This document shows, one piece after another, positions 1 to 6,915 of a stretch of 12,288 bases of DNA. The first letter of the stretch is position 1, and every line of letters starts with the position of its first letter. Source of the stretch: Candidatus Latescibacterota bacterium (lineage in GTDB: Bacteria; Latescibacterota; UBA2968; UBA8231); assembly GCA_003529325.1 (NCBI GenBank), contig DPVW01000065.1, forward strand, positions 1 through 12,288, given 5' to 3'. Below the pieces are notes generated by a model that worked only from the letters and a program-made list of their open reading frames with translations, ran no database searches and was not told the DNA's origin. A program made the position numbers and the translations under genes.

Positions 1-2994
1 TTCAAGGCCGGCACCGACATGGATCTGGCGGTGATGGAAGTACGGGATCGGATCGATCAAGCGCGGCCGCTGTTACCGGATGACGTAGACCGAATCTCCC
101 TGTTCCGCTGGAGCAATGACGCCTATCCGGTTCTCGAAGTCGATCTCGCATGGAAGGGCGCCGACGAGCGTCTCTTCGATGTCGTTCGCAAGGTGGTGGA
201 GCCGCGCATGTTGCGCCTGGATGGTGTCGCCAATGTGACGATCGACGGGATCGAAGAGAAACAACTCATCATCGAACTGGATCAGCAACGCCTCGAGGAC
301 CATGGTGTCTCCCTCACGTTTCTGGCGTCGCAGTTGCAGGCCAACAATATCGATGTCTCCCTCGGCCGGGTCGAGGATGGAGGGCGACGTTATCTGACCC
401 GCGTACGCGGTGAATTTCAGCACCCTGAGGAGATCGGCAATCTGCCCCTGGCGGGACGCAACCTGCGTATCAGCGATCTCGGAACCGTGCGCTACGAATA
501 TCCCGAGCGCGAGTCCTACGAACGGCTGAATGGTCGCGACGCTGTCGAGGTGCAGGTCTACAAGGTATCCACGGACAACACGGTGGAAGTCGCCTTGAAG
601 GCGCGCAACGCATTGCAGGAGATCCTCGCCGATTACGACGGCCTACTCGACTTCAACATCACCCGCGACCGTGCTGATCAGATTCTTGCGGAGCTGAGCA
701 AACTGAAGGATGCCGCCCTGCTGGGCGCCCTGCTGGCGGTGGGCATCATCTATCTATTCCTGCGCAGCATCCGCAGTACCATCGCCATCGCTATCGCCAT
801 TCCGGCCTCCGTCTGTTGTGTCTTCACCGGGATCTATGTGGCGCGCGAGTTCTTCGATTCGGCGATCACACTCAACATGGTTTCGATGATGGGACTCATG
901 CTGGCAGTGGGTATGCTTGTCGATCCTGCGGTGGTCACCTTGGAGTCGATCTTCCGACGGCGCGAGGAAGAGGGTGCCAGCCCGGCAGATGCCGCAATCT
1001 CTGGCACCACCGAAGTCGGCATGGCAGTGCTCGCCTCCTCGTTGACAACGATGTGCGTTTTTGTGCCCTTCTTCTTCCTCGGATTCGGCTCTGGTCGCGT
1101 CGTGCGATTCATGGGGGATGCGGGACTGACAATCTGTCTCGCCGTCGGTGTTTCCACCGTCGTCGCCCTCGCCGTCATCCCACTGGCTGCGTCCCGTCTG
1201 TTCCAACCGCGTGTGGCGCGATACGACGGGCTGCTGAAGATTGTGGTGGCGACGATTCTTTTGTCGGCGATCGCCTGGAAGGCCTATCACATCGGTTGGG
1301 CATCGATGGTGGCATGGGCTGGGACCACCGGTTCACGGGTCCTCGACAGGACGCTGGGAATGGAATGGTCCACTGCCTCCGTCCTCGGTGTCGTGTTGCT
1401 GCTGACGGCGGCACTCGGCTGGCGCTGCCGGCGACATGGTATGCGTTCCTCCTATGTCAGCCTGCTGAACTGGACCCTCGGACACCGTGCGGCGACGCTC
1501 ACCGGTGCCGTGGGGATGATGGGACTCGGCGTCTGGTTGTTCACCAACATCGAGCAACAGGGCATGCGTTGGCCCTCGGAACGGCGGGTGGACATCACCG
1601 TGGAGACGGAGCGCAGTTACAGCCTGGAAGAGATAGATGCCATCTTTCACACGATCGAGGCGGACCTGCTGGCCCACGCACAAGAGCTCGACCTGGAGAC
1701 CTTGTCAACGCGTGTGCGACAGCGTCGAGGTACGATTTCGGCGCGCCTCGTCGATGCCGATGAAGGTCATCTGACGACGATGGAGGCGCAGACGGCGATT
1801 CGCAGCCGGCTTCCCGAACATGTCGGCGTCGTCTACAAAATGGGTCGTTCCCGCAGTTGGACGGGCAATCTGCTGGGCGTTGAGGTGCAGCTGAAGGGGG
1901 GCGATTCGGCGGTCCTCGAAGTACTCGCCGAAGACGTGAAGGAGCGCCTCGCCCAACTGCCTGGTGTCAGCGATGTCGACACCAGTCTGGAGGATGGTGT
2001 CGAGGAGATTCGGGTCTCGGTGGATCGCGAACAGGCCCTCGGATACGGTCTGTCACCGCGGCAGGTGGCGACGACGATCTCCACTGCCCTCGGTGTACGC
2101 CGTACGACGAGCTTCAAGGCTCCGGAACGAGAGATTGGTGTCATCGTGCAGCTGGAAGAGGCAGACCGCGTCAACCTCGAGCAGTTGAAGAACACGAGTT
2201 TCGAGAGTCGTGACGACACGCGGGTGCAGCTCGCGGCCCTGGCGGATTTCTCCTACGCGCAGGCCCCGCGGTCTCTGCAGCGCGAGGATCGGCAGCAGAC
2301 GCTGAATGTGTTTGCCAATACGGCAAGTCGCAACGCCGCCTATCAACTCAATCCGCAAGTGGAACAGATGATGCAGACGGTGGCTCTGCCACCCGGGTAT
2401 TCCTGGCAGTTCGGTCAGGCCGCCCGTTGGGACGCGCAGGATACGGATGGCAGCAACTACACCCTGTTGTTCGCCATGCTACTGATCTATCTGATCATGG
2501 CGTCGCTGTTCGAGTCTCTCGTTCATCCCTTTACGATCATGTTTGCCATTCCATTTTCATTGATCGGTGTCGCCGCCGCCCTGTGGTCACTCGACGTCCC
2601 CTTCGATCCAAATGCGATGCTGGGGATGCTGATTCTCTTCGGCATCGTCGTCAACAATGGGATCGTGCTCATCGATCACATCAACCAATATCGCCGTGAG
2701 GGCATGAGTCGGCATGAGGCGATCCTGAAGGGTGGCCAGAATCGAATGCGTCCGATCCTGATGACGGCGGGGACCACAATCCTGAATCTGATGCCCCTCG
2801 TGTTGCCCATGGTATATGGCACGGCAGAGGGCTTCTCTCGGCGCTGGGGTCCCATCGGACTCGTCGTCGTCAGCGGCCTGGCGACCTCGACGATCCTGAC
2901 CCTGGTGTTGGCGCCGACGATCTACTCGTTGCTCGATGATCTCTCCGCCTGGGCGCGCCGGGTTGTGCGCGCCGCCAATCCAGCCACCTCATGA
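1..2994 (+). CDS. RND-superfamily efflux permease (AcrB/HAE1-like), 5' end outside window
   Basis: Inner-membrane, proton-driven pump subunit of a tripartite efflux system; substrate unknown. The frame is open from base 1, so the start lies upstream. By comparison with AcrB about 95 residues are missing, including TM1. Counting from the Met at position 19: porter domain to about 225, TM2-TM6 about 232-395, second porter and docking region about 515-805, and the last TM group about 812-972. The TM4 motif is VDPAVV (residues 301-306), so one of the two AcrB aspartates is present and the second is Pro. The TM10 motif is VVNNGIVLIDHINQ (877-890), with Asn where AcrB has its Lys. Between TM6 and TM7 there are about 95 residues with two extra hydrophobic stretches (about 405-432 and 449-469), longer than the usual linker. 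The TolC-type gene follows within about 25 bp, as expected of a pump operon. Family assignment is secure; the HAE1 versus other subgroup is inference. Confidence 0.93.
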   Translation, partial: FKAGTDMDLAVMEVRDRIDQARPLLPDDVDRISLFRWSNDAYPVLEVDLAWKGADERLFDVVRKVVEPRMLRLDGVANVTIDGIEEKQLIIELDQQRLEDHGVSLTFLASQLQANNIDVSLGRVEDGGRRYLTRVRGEFQHPEEIGNLPLAGRNLRISDLGTVRYEYPERESYERLNGRDAVEVQVYKVSTDNTVEVALKARNALQEILADYDGLLDFNITRDRADQILAELSKLKDAALLGALLAVGIIYLFLRSIRSTIAIAIAIPASVCCVFTGIYVAREFFDSAITLNMVSMMGLMLAVGMLVDPAVVTLESIFRRREEEGASPADAAISGTTEVGMAVLASSLTTMCVFVPFFFLGFGSGRVVRFMGDAGLTICLAVGVSTVVALAVIPLAASRLFQPRVARYDGLLKIVVATILLSAIAWKAYHIGWASMVAWAGTTGSRVLDRTLGMEWSTASVLGVVLLLTAALGWRCRRHGMRSSYVSLLNWTLGHRAATLTGAVGMMGLGVWLFTNIEQQGMRWPSERRVDITVETERSYSLEEIDAIFHTIEADLLAHAQELDLETLSTRVRQRRGTISARLVDADEGHLTTMEAQTAIRSRLPEHVGVVYKMGRSRSWTGNLLGVEVQLKGGDSAVLEVLAEDVKERLAQLPGVSDVDTSLEDGVEEIRVSVDREQALGYGLSPRQVATTISTALGVRRTTSFKAPEREIGVIVQLEEADRVNLEQLKNTSFESRDDTRVQLAALADFSYAQAPRSLQREDRQQTLNVFANTASRNAAYQLNPQVEQMMQTVALPPGYSWQFGQAARWDAQDTDGSNYTLLFAMLLIYLIMASLFESLVHPFTIMFAIPFSLIGVAAALWSLDVPFDPNAMLGMLILFGIVVNNGIVLIDHINQYRREGMSRHEAILKGGQNRMRPILMTAGTTILNLMPLVLPMVYGTAEGFSRRWGPIGLVVVSGLATSTILTLVLAPTIYSLLDDLSAWARRVVRAANPATS

Positions 2995-3016
2995 TGACGA
3001 CAGAGTTTCCGACCAC

Positions 3017-4435
3017 ATGGTATTCATGAGCCACTTTTCGCTACGCAATATCAGCCTCTTCTCGGCGCTCCTGACGGCGGTGGTTACCACATCACCGACG
3101 ACAGTCACCGCCGAGTCGATGACACTGGCGGCGTGCGTGGAACGCGCACTGGCCCACAACAATCTGGTACTGATGGCGGAGCAGGGGGTCGTGCGGTCGC
3201 AGGCGGATGTCACTTCCGCCCGAGCTCGTCGGCTGCCGTCGCTGAGTACGACGCTGCTGAACTTCAGTCGCTCGCGCACCGGTCCCTCCGTGCGCGTCCA
3301 GGAAAATCCGACGGGGGAAGTCGATCCGACGACGGGGGACCGCATCTTCGCCGAGGAGACGACCCGGATCCCGGGGATCGACCGCAATACATATTCCTTC
3401 GGCGCCGGGCTCAATCACACGATCTACGATGGGGGTCAAGGCCGCCGGGTCCATGGCGCTGCGCGTGAGGGGTTGACATCGGCGCAGCTGCAGTTGCGTT
3501 CGAGTCACGCCAACATCGTATTCCTGGTGAAGGCGCGTTACTACAGCCTGCTGAAGGCGCAGGATCTGGTGCAGGTTCAGGCGTCGGCACAAGGACTGAG
3601 TCAGCGCCGGCTCGAAGGTGCGGAGGCACGCCTCGAGGTTGGCGCCGGGACGCGGGTCGATGTGTTGCGTCTGCAAGTGGCAGTCGACAATGCCAGTGCC
3701 GACATGATCAACTCCGCGCAGCAGGTATTGCTCGCCAGCGCTACGCTGAATCACGCCATGGGTCGCGACCTGTCGGAGTCGCTGGAAATCGAGTCTCAGG
3801 CAGAGGATGTATCCTCTGCATATCTGCCGAGTGGCGAGGATATAGGGGATGCGCGTGCGCGCATACATGAGTTGGTGCAGCAGGCGAAGCAACAGAGTCC
3901 GGATATTCAGGCCCTGCGCCATGCTCTAACTGCGGCTGAGTTGAATCTGAAAGCGTCACAGGCGGCATGGCAGCCCACGGTGTCGGCCAGTGTCAGCTAC
4001 AGTCGCAACAACGAAGTCTTCGACCGGGTCTACGGGGGGCTCGACGAGAACTACCGTATTAATGGTGGACTATCGGTGAATTACAATCTCTTCGATGGTG
4101 GTCTGCGCACTGCTGCAAATCGTCGCGCACGAGCCAACCTGGAGATGGCTCGACTGACGCTCGATCAGCGTGAGCGGGATCTGGCACTGGCAGTGGAGAC
4201 GACATATCTCGAGATGGTGCGTCTCGGACGGATTCTGGAGATCGCCCTACGCACAACAGACCTGGCGACCGAAGATCTGCGTCTGGCTGAAGAACGATAC
4301 CGCGTCGGCAAGGGGCGCCTGCTGGAGGTTCTTGACGCGCAGGTGGGGCAGACTCAGGCGGCGAGCAATCGCGTGCGGACACGTTACGACCTGGCCGTCG
4401 CCGGGGCTGATATGGAACGACTCGTCGGCAAATGA
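3017..4435 (+). CDS. TolC-family outer-membrane efflux channel
   Basis: Outer-membrane and periplasmic tunnel protein expected to work with the RND permease encoded just upstream. From ATG 3017 it has 472 residues. A Sec signal peptide (hydrophobic core around FSALLTAVVTT, likely cleavage after TVTA) precedes the mature protein. Two OEP repeats are visible: the first begins at LAACVERALAHN and has the beta-strand turn FGAGLNHTIYDGGQ; the second has INGGLSVNYNLFDGG, followed by long helices ending LEEV-type at GRLLEVLDAQ. The two 'YDGG/FDGG' turns are typical of the family. No lipobox cysteine is seen, so it is TolC-like rather than OprM-lipoprotein-like. The open frame extends back to 2936 inside the permease gene, but only from 3017 or 3026 does a signal peptide start the protein. 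Neither has a good Shine-Dalgarno sequence (weak AGAG at 3002-3005), so coupling to the permease stop at 2994 is likely. Exact start uncertain. Confidence 0.92.
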   Translation: MVFMSHFSLRNISLFSALLTAVVTTSPTTVTAESMTLAACVERALAHNNLVLMAEQGVVRSQADVTSARARRLPSLSTTLLNFSRSRTGPSVRVQENPTGEVDPTTGDRIFAEETTRIPGIDRNTYSFGAGLNHTIYDGGQGRRVHGAAREGLTSAQLQLRSSHANIVFLVKARYYSLLKAQDLVQVQASAQGLSQRRLEGAEARLEVGAGTRVDVLRLQVAVDNASADMINSAQQVLLASATLNHAMGRDLSESLEIESQAEDVSSAYLPSGEDIGDARARIHELVQQAKQQSPDIQALRHALTAAELNLKASQAAWQPTVSASVSYSRNNEVFDRVYGGLDENYRINGGLSVNYNLFDGGLRTAANRRARANLEMARLTLDQRERDLALAVETTYLEMVRLGRILEIALRTTDLATEDLRLAEERYRVGKGRLLEVLDAQVGQTQAASNRVRTRYDLAVAGADMERLVGK

Positions 4436-4470
4436 AAAAAGGCCGGCCCTCCTGGCTGGAGAGCCGGCCC
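4434..4470 (-). terminator. Rho-independent terminator between convergent genes, best oriented for the minus-strand gene
   Basis: A seven-pair GC stem (GGCCGGC 4441-4447 with GCCGGCC 4463-4469) continues after one mismatch into CTCC/GGAG (4449-4452 with 4458-4461), closing a TGGCT loop. On the minus strand the hairpin is followed at once by six T (A-run 4435-4440), the classical form for ending the EF-hand gene. On the plus strand a seven-T run (4486-4492) lies about 16 bases beyond the stem, so termination of the efflux operon is plausible but weaker. The A-run begins in the stop codon of the TolC-type gene. Confidence 0.85.
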
Positions 4471-4490
4471 CTAACATCCTCCCACTTTTT

Positions 4491-5351
4491 TTACATACCA
4501 CCCGCATCGACGAACCTGAGTGTCACGGCGCCATCCTGCGTGCCACCCGTCGACTTGATCTGATACACGGCAGGGCCACTGATCATGAGGCCCTTATAGG
4601 CCTCCTTGCCCCAGGTGGTGTCAAAGACCACCGAACCGTCGTCTTCACGGATGATCTTAAAGCCGATCTCGCCACGCAAAGCCGCGAGACCGAAGCAGGC
4701 AGCTTTGCGGCCGTCAGGCAGGCTGATGGCGACGGTATTATACCCGGGCATGTTGCAGATTGTGCGGAAGATGAGATTTCCTTCTCTCTCGCCACAAGGC
4801 ACCTGATAGCCCCTCTGCTGGGGTATTTGCTCTGATTCGCGCAGTTCGTCAGAACATTCCGGGGCGATATTGAGGTCGGCAAGATCAGGATCGCCGGCGC
4901 GCAGGATGCCATCCATCTCGCCTTCACCGTCACCATCACCATCGGGCACATCTCCCATGGTACCGGATACGGGGTCCCACCGCATGGGCTCACCGCGATG
5001 GTCGCCGGGTGTTGATCGGTGACCTCGTTGGCCAGTGCCCATCTTGCCATCAGGTGGCATCGGCATGTGAGCGCCGCGGACCCAGAGGTGAAATTCGCCG
5101 TGATCGATGGCACCACTGCCATCGGTATCCATGAACTGGAAAAAGGAGTCGATCATCATCCGCTCGTTCTCTACCGAATCTTCGGACATCTCCGGTGGCG
5201 GCATATCCGCTGGTGGCTCGAAGCCCTCGGGCGGACCAAGAATTATCTCAGGGTGCATGGGGGGATGATCACCCTCCATCGGTTCTTGCGCCTGAACGAC
5301 GCCAAGGGACAAGCCCATGACAGCACAGGCAACCAATAACTTGCGGACCAT
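4491..5351 (-). CDS. Secreted single-EF-hand protein of unknown function
   Basis: A 286-residue exported protein whose function I do not recognise. A Sec signal peptide (MVRKLLVACAVMG..., likely cleavage after VVQA, residue 21) leads into a segment rich in Pro, Met and His (about 25-56). Then comes one canonical EF-hand loop, DTDGSGAIDHGEF (75-87), with Asp1, Asp3, Ser5, Asp9 and Glu12 in place, so calcium binding is expected. A Met/His/Gly-rich linker and an acidic GDGDGEGE stretch (about 138-145) follow. The C-terminal part (about 160-286) has four cysteines (166, 186, 199, 219), enough for two disulfides in the periplasm, and looks beta-rich. The start is supported by GGAGG (plus-strand 5359-5363) seven bases upstream of ATG. 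It converges on the efflux operon and diverges from chorismate synthase. A CRP-like palindrome lies about 93 bp upstream. Existence is well supported by signal peptide, RBS and terminator; role unknown. Confidence 0.85.
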   Translation of the reverse strand: MVRKLLVACAVMGLSLGVVQAQEPMEGDHPPMHPEIILGPPEGFEPPADMPPPEMSEDSVENERMMIDSFFQFMDTDGSGAIDHGEFHLWVRGAHMPMPPDGKMGTGQRGHRSTPGDHRGEPMRWDPVSGTMGDVPDGDGDGEGEMDGILRAGDPDLADLNIAPECSDELRESEQIPQQRGYQVPCGEREGNLIFRTICNMPGYNTVAISLPDGRKAACFGLAALRGEIGFKIIREDDGSVVFDTTWGKEAYKGLMISGPAVYQIKSTGGTQDGAVTLRFVDAGGM

Positions 5352-5443
5352 TGTGTATCCTCCATCGAGGTGGTTGGCGAGGAGTGTGCCTCGCGAAAAA
5401 GCACTGAGCGCCCCGCAAAGATGGCGTCAATCCGACAAAAAGC

Positions 5444-5459
5444 TGTGATAAGTATCACA
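5444..5459. promoter_or_regulatory. CRP-type operator palindrome
   Basis: TGTGATAAGTATCACA is a perfect inverted repeat (seven-base arms, two-base centre). It matches the CRP-family consensus TGTGA-N6-TCACA at every conserved base. It lies between divergent genes, centred about 100 bp upstream of the EF-hand start codon and about 200 bp upstream of the chorismate synthase start. The position favours control of the EF-hand gene, but either or both could be targets. Which CRP/FNR-family protein binds it cannot be told from the window. Confidence 0.6.
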
Positions 5460-5565
5460 AGCAGCCGGCTACTGAAGGTACGTAGAGAACAGACAGGGAC
5501 CAGTAAAAGAGTGTCTGATCACCTCTAACTTCATGCCCAGTTAACACTTATGACAGTAGAAGAAC

Positions 5566-5585
5566 GTTGCCTGTCGGCAACAGGC
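5566..5585 (+). promoter_or_regulatory. Two overlapping, mutually exclusive small hairpins in the chorismate synthase leader
   Basis: GTTGCC-TGTC-GGCAAC (5566-5581) and GCCTGT-CGGCA-ACAGGC (5569-5585) are both perfect six-pair stems and share bases, so only one can form at a time. They sit 68-87 bases before the TTG start. No T-tract follows, so this is not an ordinary terminator. A regulator-binding site or chance are both possible. Confidence 0.25.
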
Positions 5586-5652
5586 CTCGTACATTGGGGC
5601 GGCCTGGAAGATTTCCCGGTTTCCTACAACCCACAATGTCTGGACAGATGTT

Positions 5653-6915
5653 TTGGAAATTCTCGGAGGACCCCACTTCGCCGTCGCCGGCGCCGGTGAG
5701 TCCCATGGTCCCGCCGTAACGACGATCGTTTCTGGTTGTCCCGCAGGCCTGTCATTGTCACGCGACAACGTCCAGCGGTTCCTGGATCGACGCGCGCCAG
5801 GTAGCAACAAACTTGGGACGCCGCGGCGCGAGGCGGACAAGGTCGTGCTGCTGTCTGGTCTGTATAATGAGGACCACGACGCATTGCTGGGTGGCGCACA
5901 GATCGCGACACAGGTAGGTGACGACGAAGTGCGCGCACCGGGGTATGATCGTGGCCACACAACGGGTGAACCGATCAGCGCCGTCGTGCTGTCCGCCGCC
6001 AAACGTTCAGGCGATTACACACAATTCCTCGGGCCGGCGGGGGATGTGCGGCCGGGGCACACGGATCTGGTCAAATACTACAAGTCGGGTGGCTTCGTCG
6101 ATCCCCGCGGGGGCGGACGGTCCAGCTACCGCTCGACGATTTCCGACGTCATCGGTGGCTCCGTGGCGAGGCTGTTCCTAGAAGCACAGTTCGGCACCGT
6201 ATTGTTCACGTCGATCTGTCAGGTCGGTGACCTGGTGGCAGCGGAGCGACTCGGGGACACGGTCGAAACACTTCTGCGTGAAGGCCCTGATGGACGGCTG
6301 TCGGCGGCGGTCGCACAAGAACTGGAACAGCGTCTGGAGGCTGGCCCCATACGTTCCATCGATGCCGGGTTCGCCGAAGAGGCAGCAACGATCATCGACA
6401 GGGTGAGACGGGATGGCGACTCCGTGGGGGCCGCCGTCGAGGTGGTGGCGGCCAATGTGCCGGCGCTGGCGGGGGAGCCACTATACGACAGTCTCAAGTT
6501 GCGACTCATGGGCGCCCTGGGCGGGTTGCACGCGGTGCAATCCTGTGAGATCGGCGCCGGCGCGGAGGTCGTAACCCGCCATGGCAGCAGCAACAATGAC
6601 GCAATTCGCAAGGATGGGTATCAGAGCAACAACCACGGTGGACTGCTTGGAGGTGTCACCACCGGCAAACCATTGGTGATGCGTGTCGGATTCAAACCGA
6701 CATCGACGATCAGGGCACCACAGGCTTCGGTGCGTAAGAATTTCGATGAGATCGACTATCAATTAAAGAAGGGTCGCCACGATCCATGTCTCGCAGTGCG
6801 CGCAGGTGTCACCCTCGAATCGCGCATGGCCATCGAATTGACCAATGCCGTGCTCGCTCACCAGGCGAGTCAGATCGATCCCACCAATTTCAGGCTGTTC
6901 GGAGACCGCTCTTGA
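5653..6915 (+). CDS. aroC: Chorismate synthase, divergent and enlarged
   Basis: Last step of the shikimate pathway: 5-enolpyruvylshikimate-3-phosphate to chorismate, using reduced FMN, in the cytoplasm. 420 residues, longer than the roughly 360 of E. coli AroC. Family landmarks are in order: GESHG (15-19), APGSNK...RREADK (48-63), TTGEPI (103-108), RPGHTD (133-138), GGGRSSYR (153-160), GDSVG (255-259), GSSNND (311-316), GGLLGG (329-334) and RHDPC (375-379). Both invariant catalytic histidines (in GESHG and RPGHTD) and the RHDP aspartate are kept. About 28 residues (72-100) are inserted between the SGLY and TTGEPI motifs, normally almost adjacent. No ATG or GTG lies in frame back to the stop at 5557, so TTG 5653 is the only standard start; it places GESHG at the usual distance from the N-terminus. 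The stop overlaps the TTG start of the next gene. Family call is strong; activity is inferred. Confidence 0.93.
   Translation: MEILGGPHFAVAGAGESHGPAVTTIVSGCPAGLSLSRDNVQRFLDRRAPGSNKLGTPRREADKVVLLSGLYNEDHDALLGGAQIATQVGDDEVRAPGYDRGHTTGEPISAVVLSAAKRSGDYTQFLGPAGDVRPGHTDLVKYYKSGGFVDPRGGGRSSYRSTISDVIGGSVARLFLEAQFGTVLFTSICQVGDLVAAERLGDTVETLLREGPDGRLSAAVAQELEQRLEAGPIRSIDAGFAEEAATIIDRVRRDGDSVGAAVEVVAANVPALAGEPLYDSLKLRLMGALGGLHAVQSCEIGAGAEVVTRHGSSNNDAIRKDGYQSNNHGGLLGGVTTGKPLVMRVGFKPTSTIRAPQASVRKNFDEIDYQLKKGRHDPCLAVRAGVTLESRMAIELTNAVLAHQASQIDPTNFRLFGDRS
6901..6914 (+). promoter_or_regulatory. Shine-Dalgarno site and TTG start of the UxaA-like gene, inside the aroC end
   Basis: GGAGA at 6901-6905 sits seven bases (from GGAG, counting to 6911) before TTG at 6912-6914, and the TTG overlaps the aroC stop as TTGA. 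This decides the start of the downstream gene against the open frame that runs back to ATG 6786 inside aroC, and it indicates translational coupling by termination and re-initiation. Confidence 0.75.

Larger units (their letters stand above)
5352..5652. other. Divergent intergenic region upstream of the EF-hand gene and chorismate synthase
   Basis: This 301-bp stretch holds no convincing gene. It contains the EF-hand gene's ribosome binding site (5359-5363), a perfect 16-bp palindrome at 5444-5459, an interrupted repeat CAGACA/TGTCTG (5490-5495 and 5512-5517), and two overlapping inverted repeats at 5566-5585. No convincing sigma-70 promoter stands out for either direction. On the minus strand TTGACG (plus 5424-5429 region) is a possible -35 but lacks a good -10 at the right distance. 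Confidence 0.6.

Noticed and set aside
816..1763. Long alternative-frame open reading within the RND permease gene.
   Set aside because: Arg/His/Gly-rich composition, no start signal, fully inside a gene with clear transmembrane and RND motifs.
2936..3016. Start of the TolC-type gene inside the permease gene.
   Set aside because: The added residues are Pro/Arg-rich and would bury the signal peptide; starts at 3017 or 3026 place it at the N-terminus.
4914..4950. A second EF-hand at the DGDGDGEGE stretch of the secreted protein.
   Set aside because: Loop positions 8 (hydrophobic) and 12 (Glu followed by hydrophobic) do not fit, and no flanking helices are evident.
5320..5351. Lipoprotein signal (LVAC at residues 6-9) in the EF-hand protein.
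   Set aside because: Only eight residues precede the Cys, too short a hydrophobic core, and the hydrophobic stretch continues to a good signal peptidase I site at VQA.
5550..5699. A 49-codon open frame (MTVEERCLSATG...) overlapping the aroC start, considered as an aromatic leader peptide.
   Set aside because: No Shine-Dalgarno, no run of Trp/Tyr/Phe codons, no terminator/antiterminator pair, and its end is an arginine run from the GC-rich aroC sequence read in another frame.
6786..6911. N-terminal extension of the UxaA-like gene back to an ATG within aroC.
   Set aside because: It would overlap aroC by 130 bp, the extension is Arg/His-rich out-of-frame aroC sequence, and TTG 6912 has a well-spaced GGAGA and starts right at the SAF domain.
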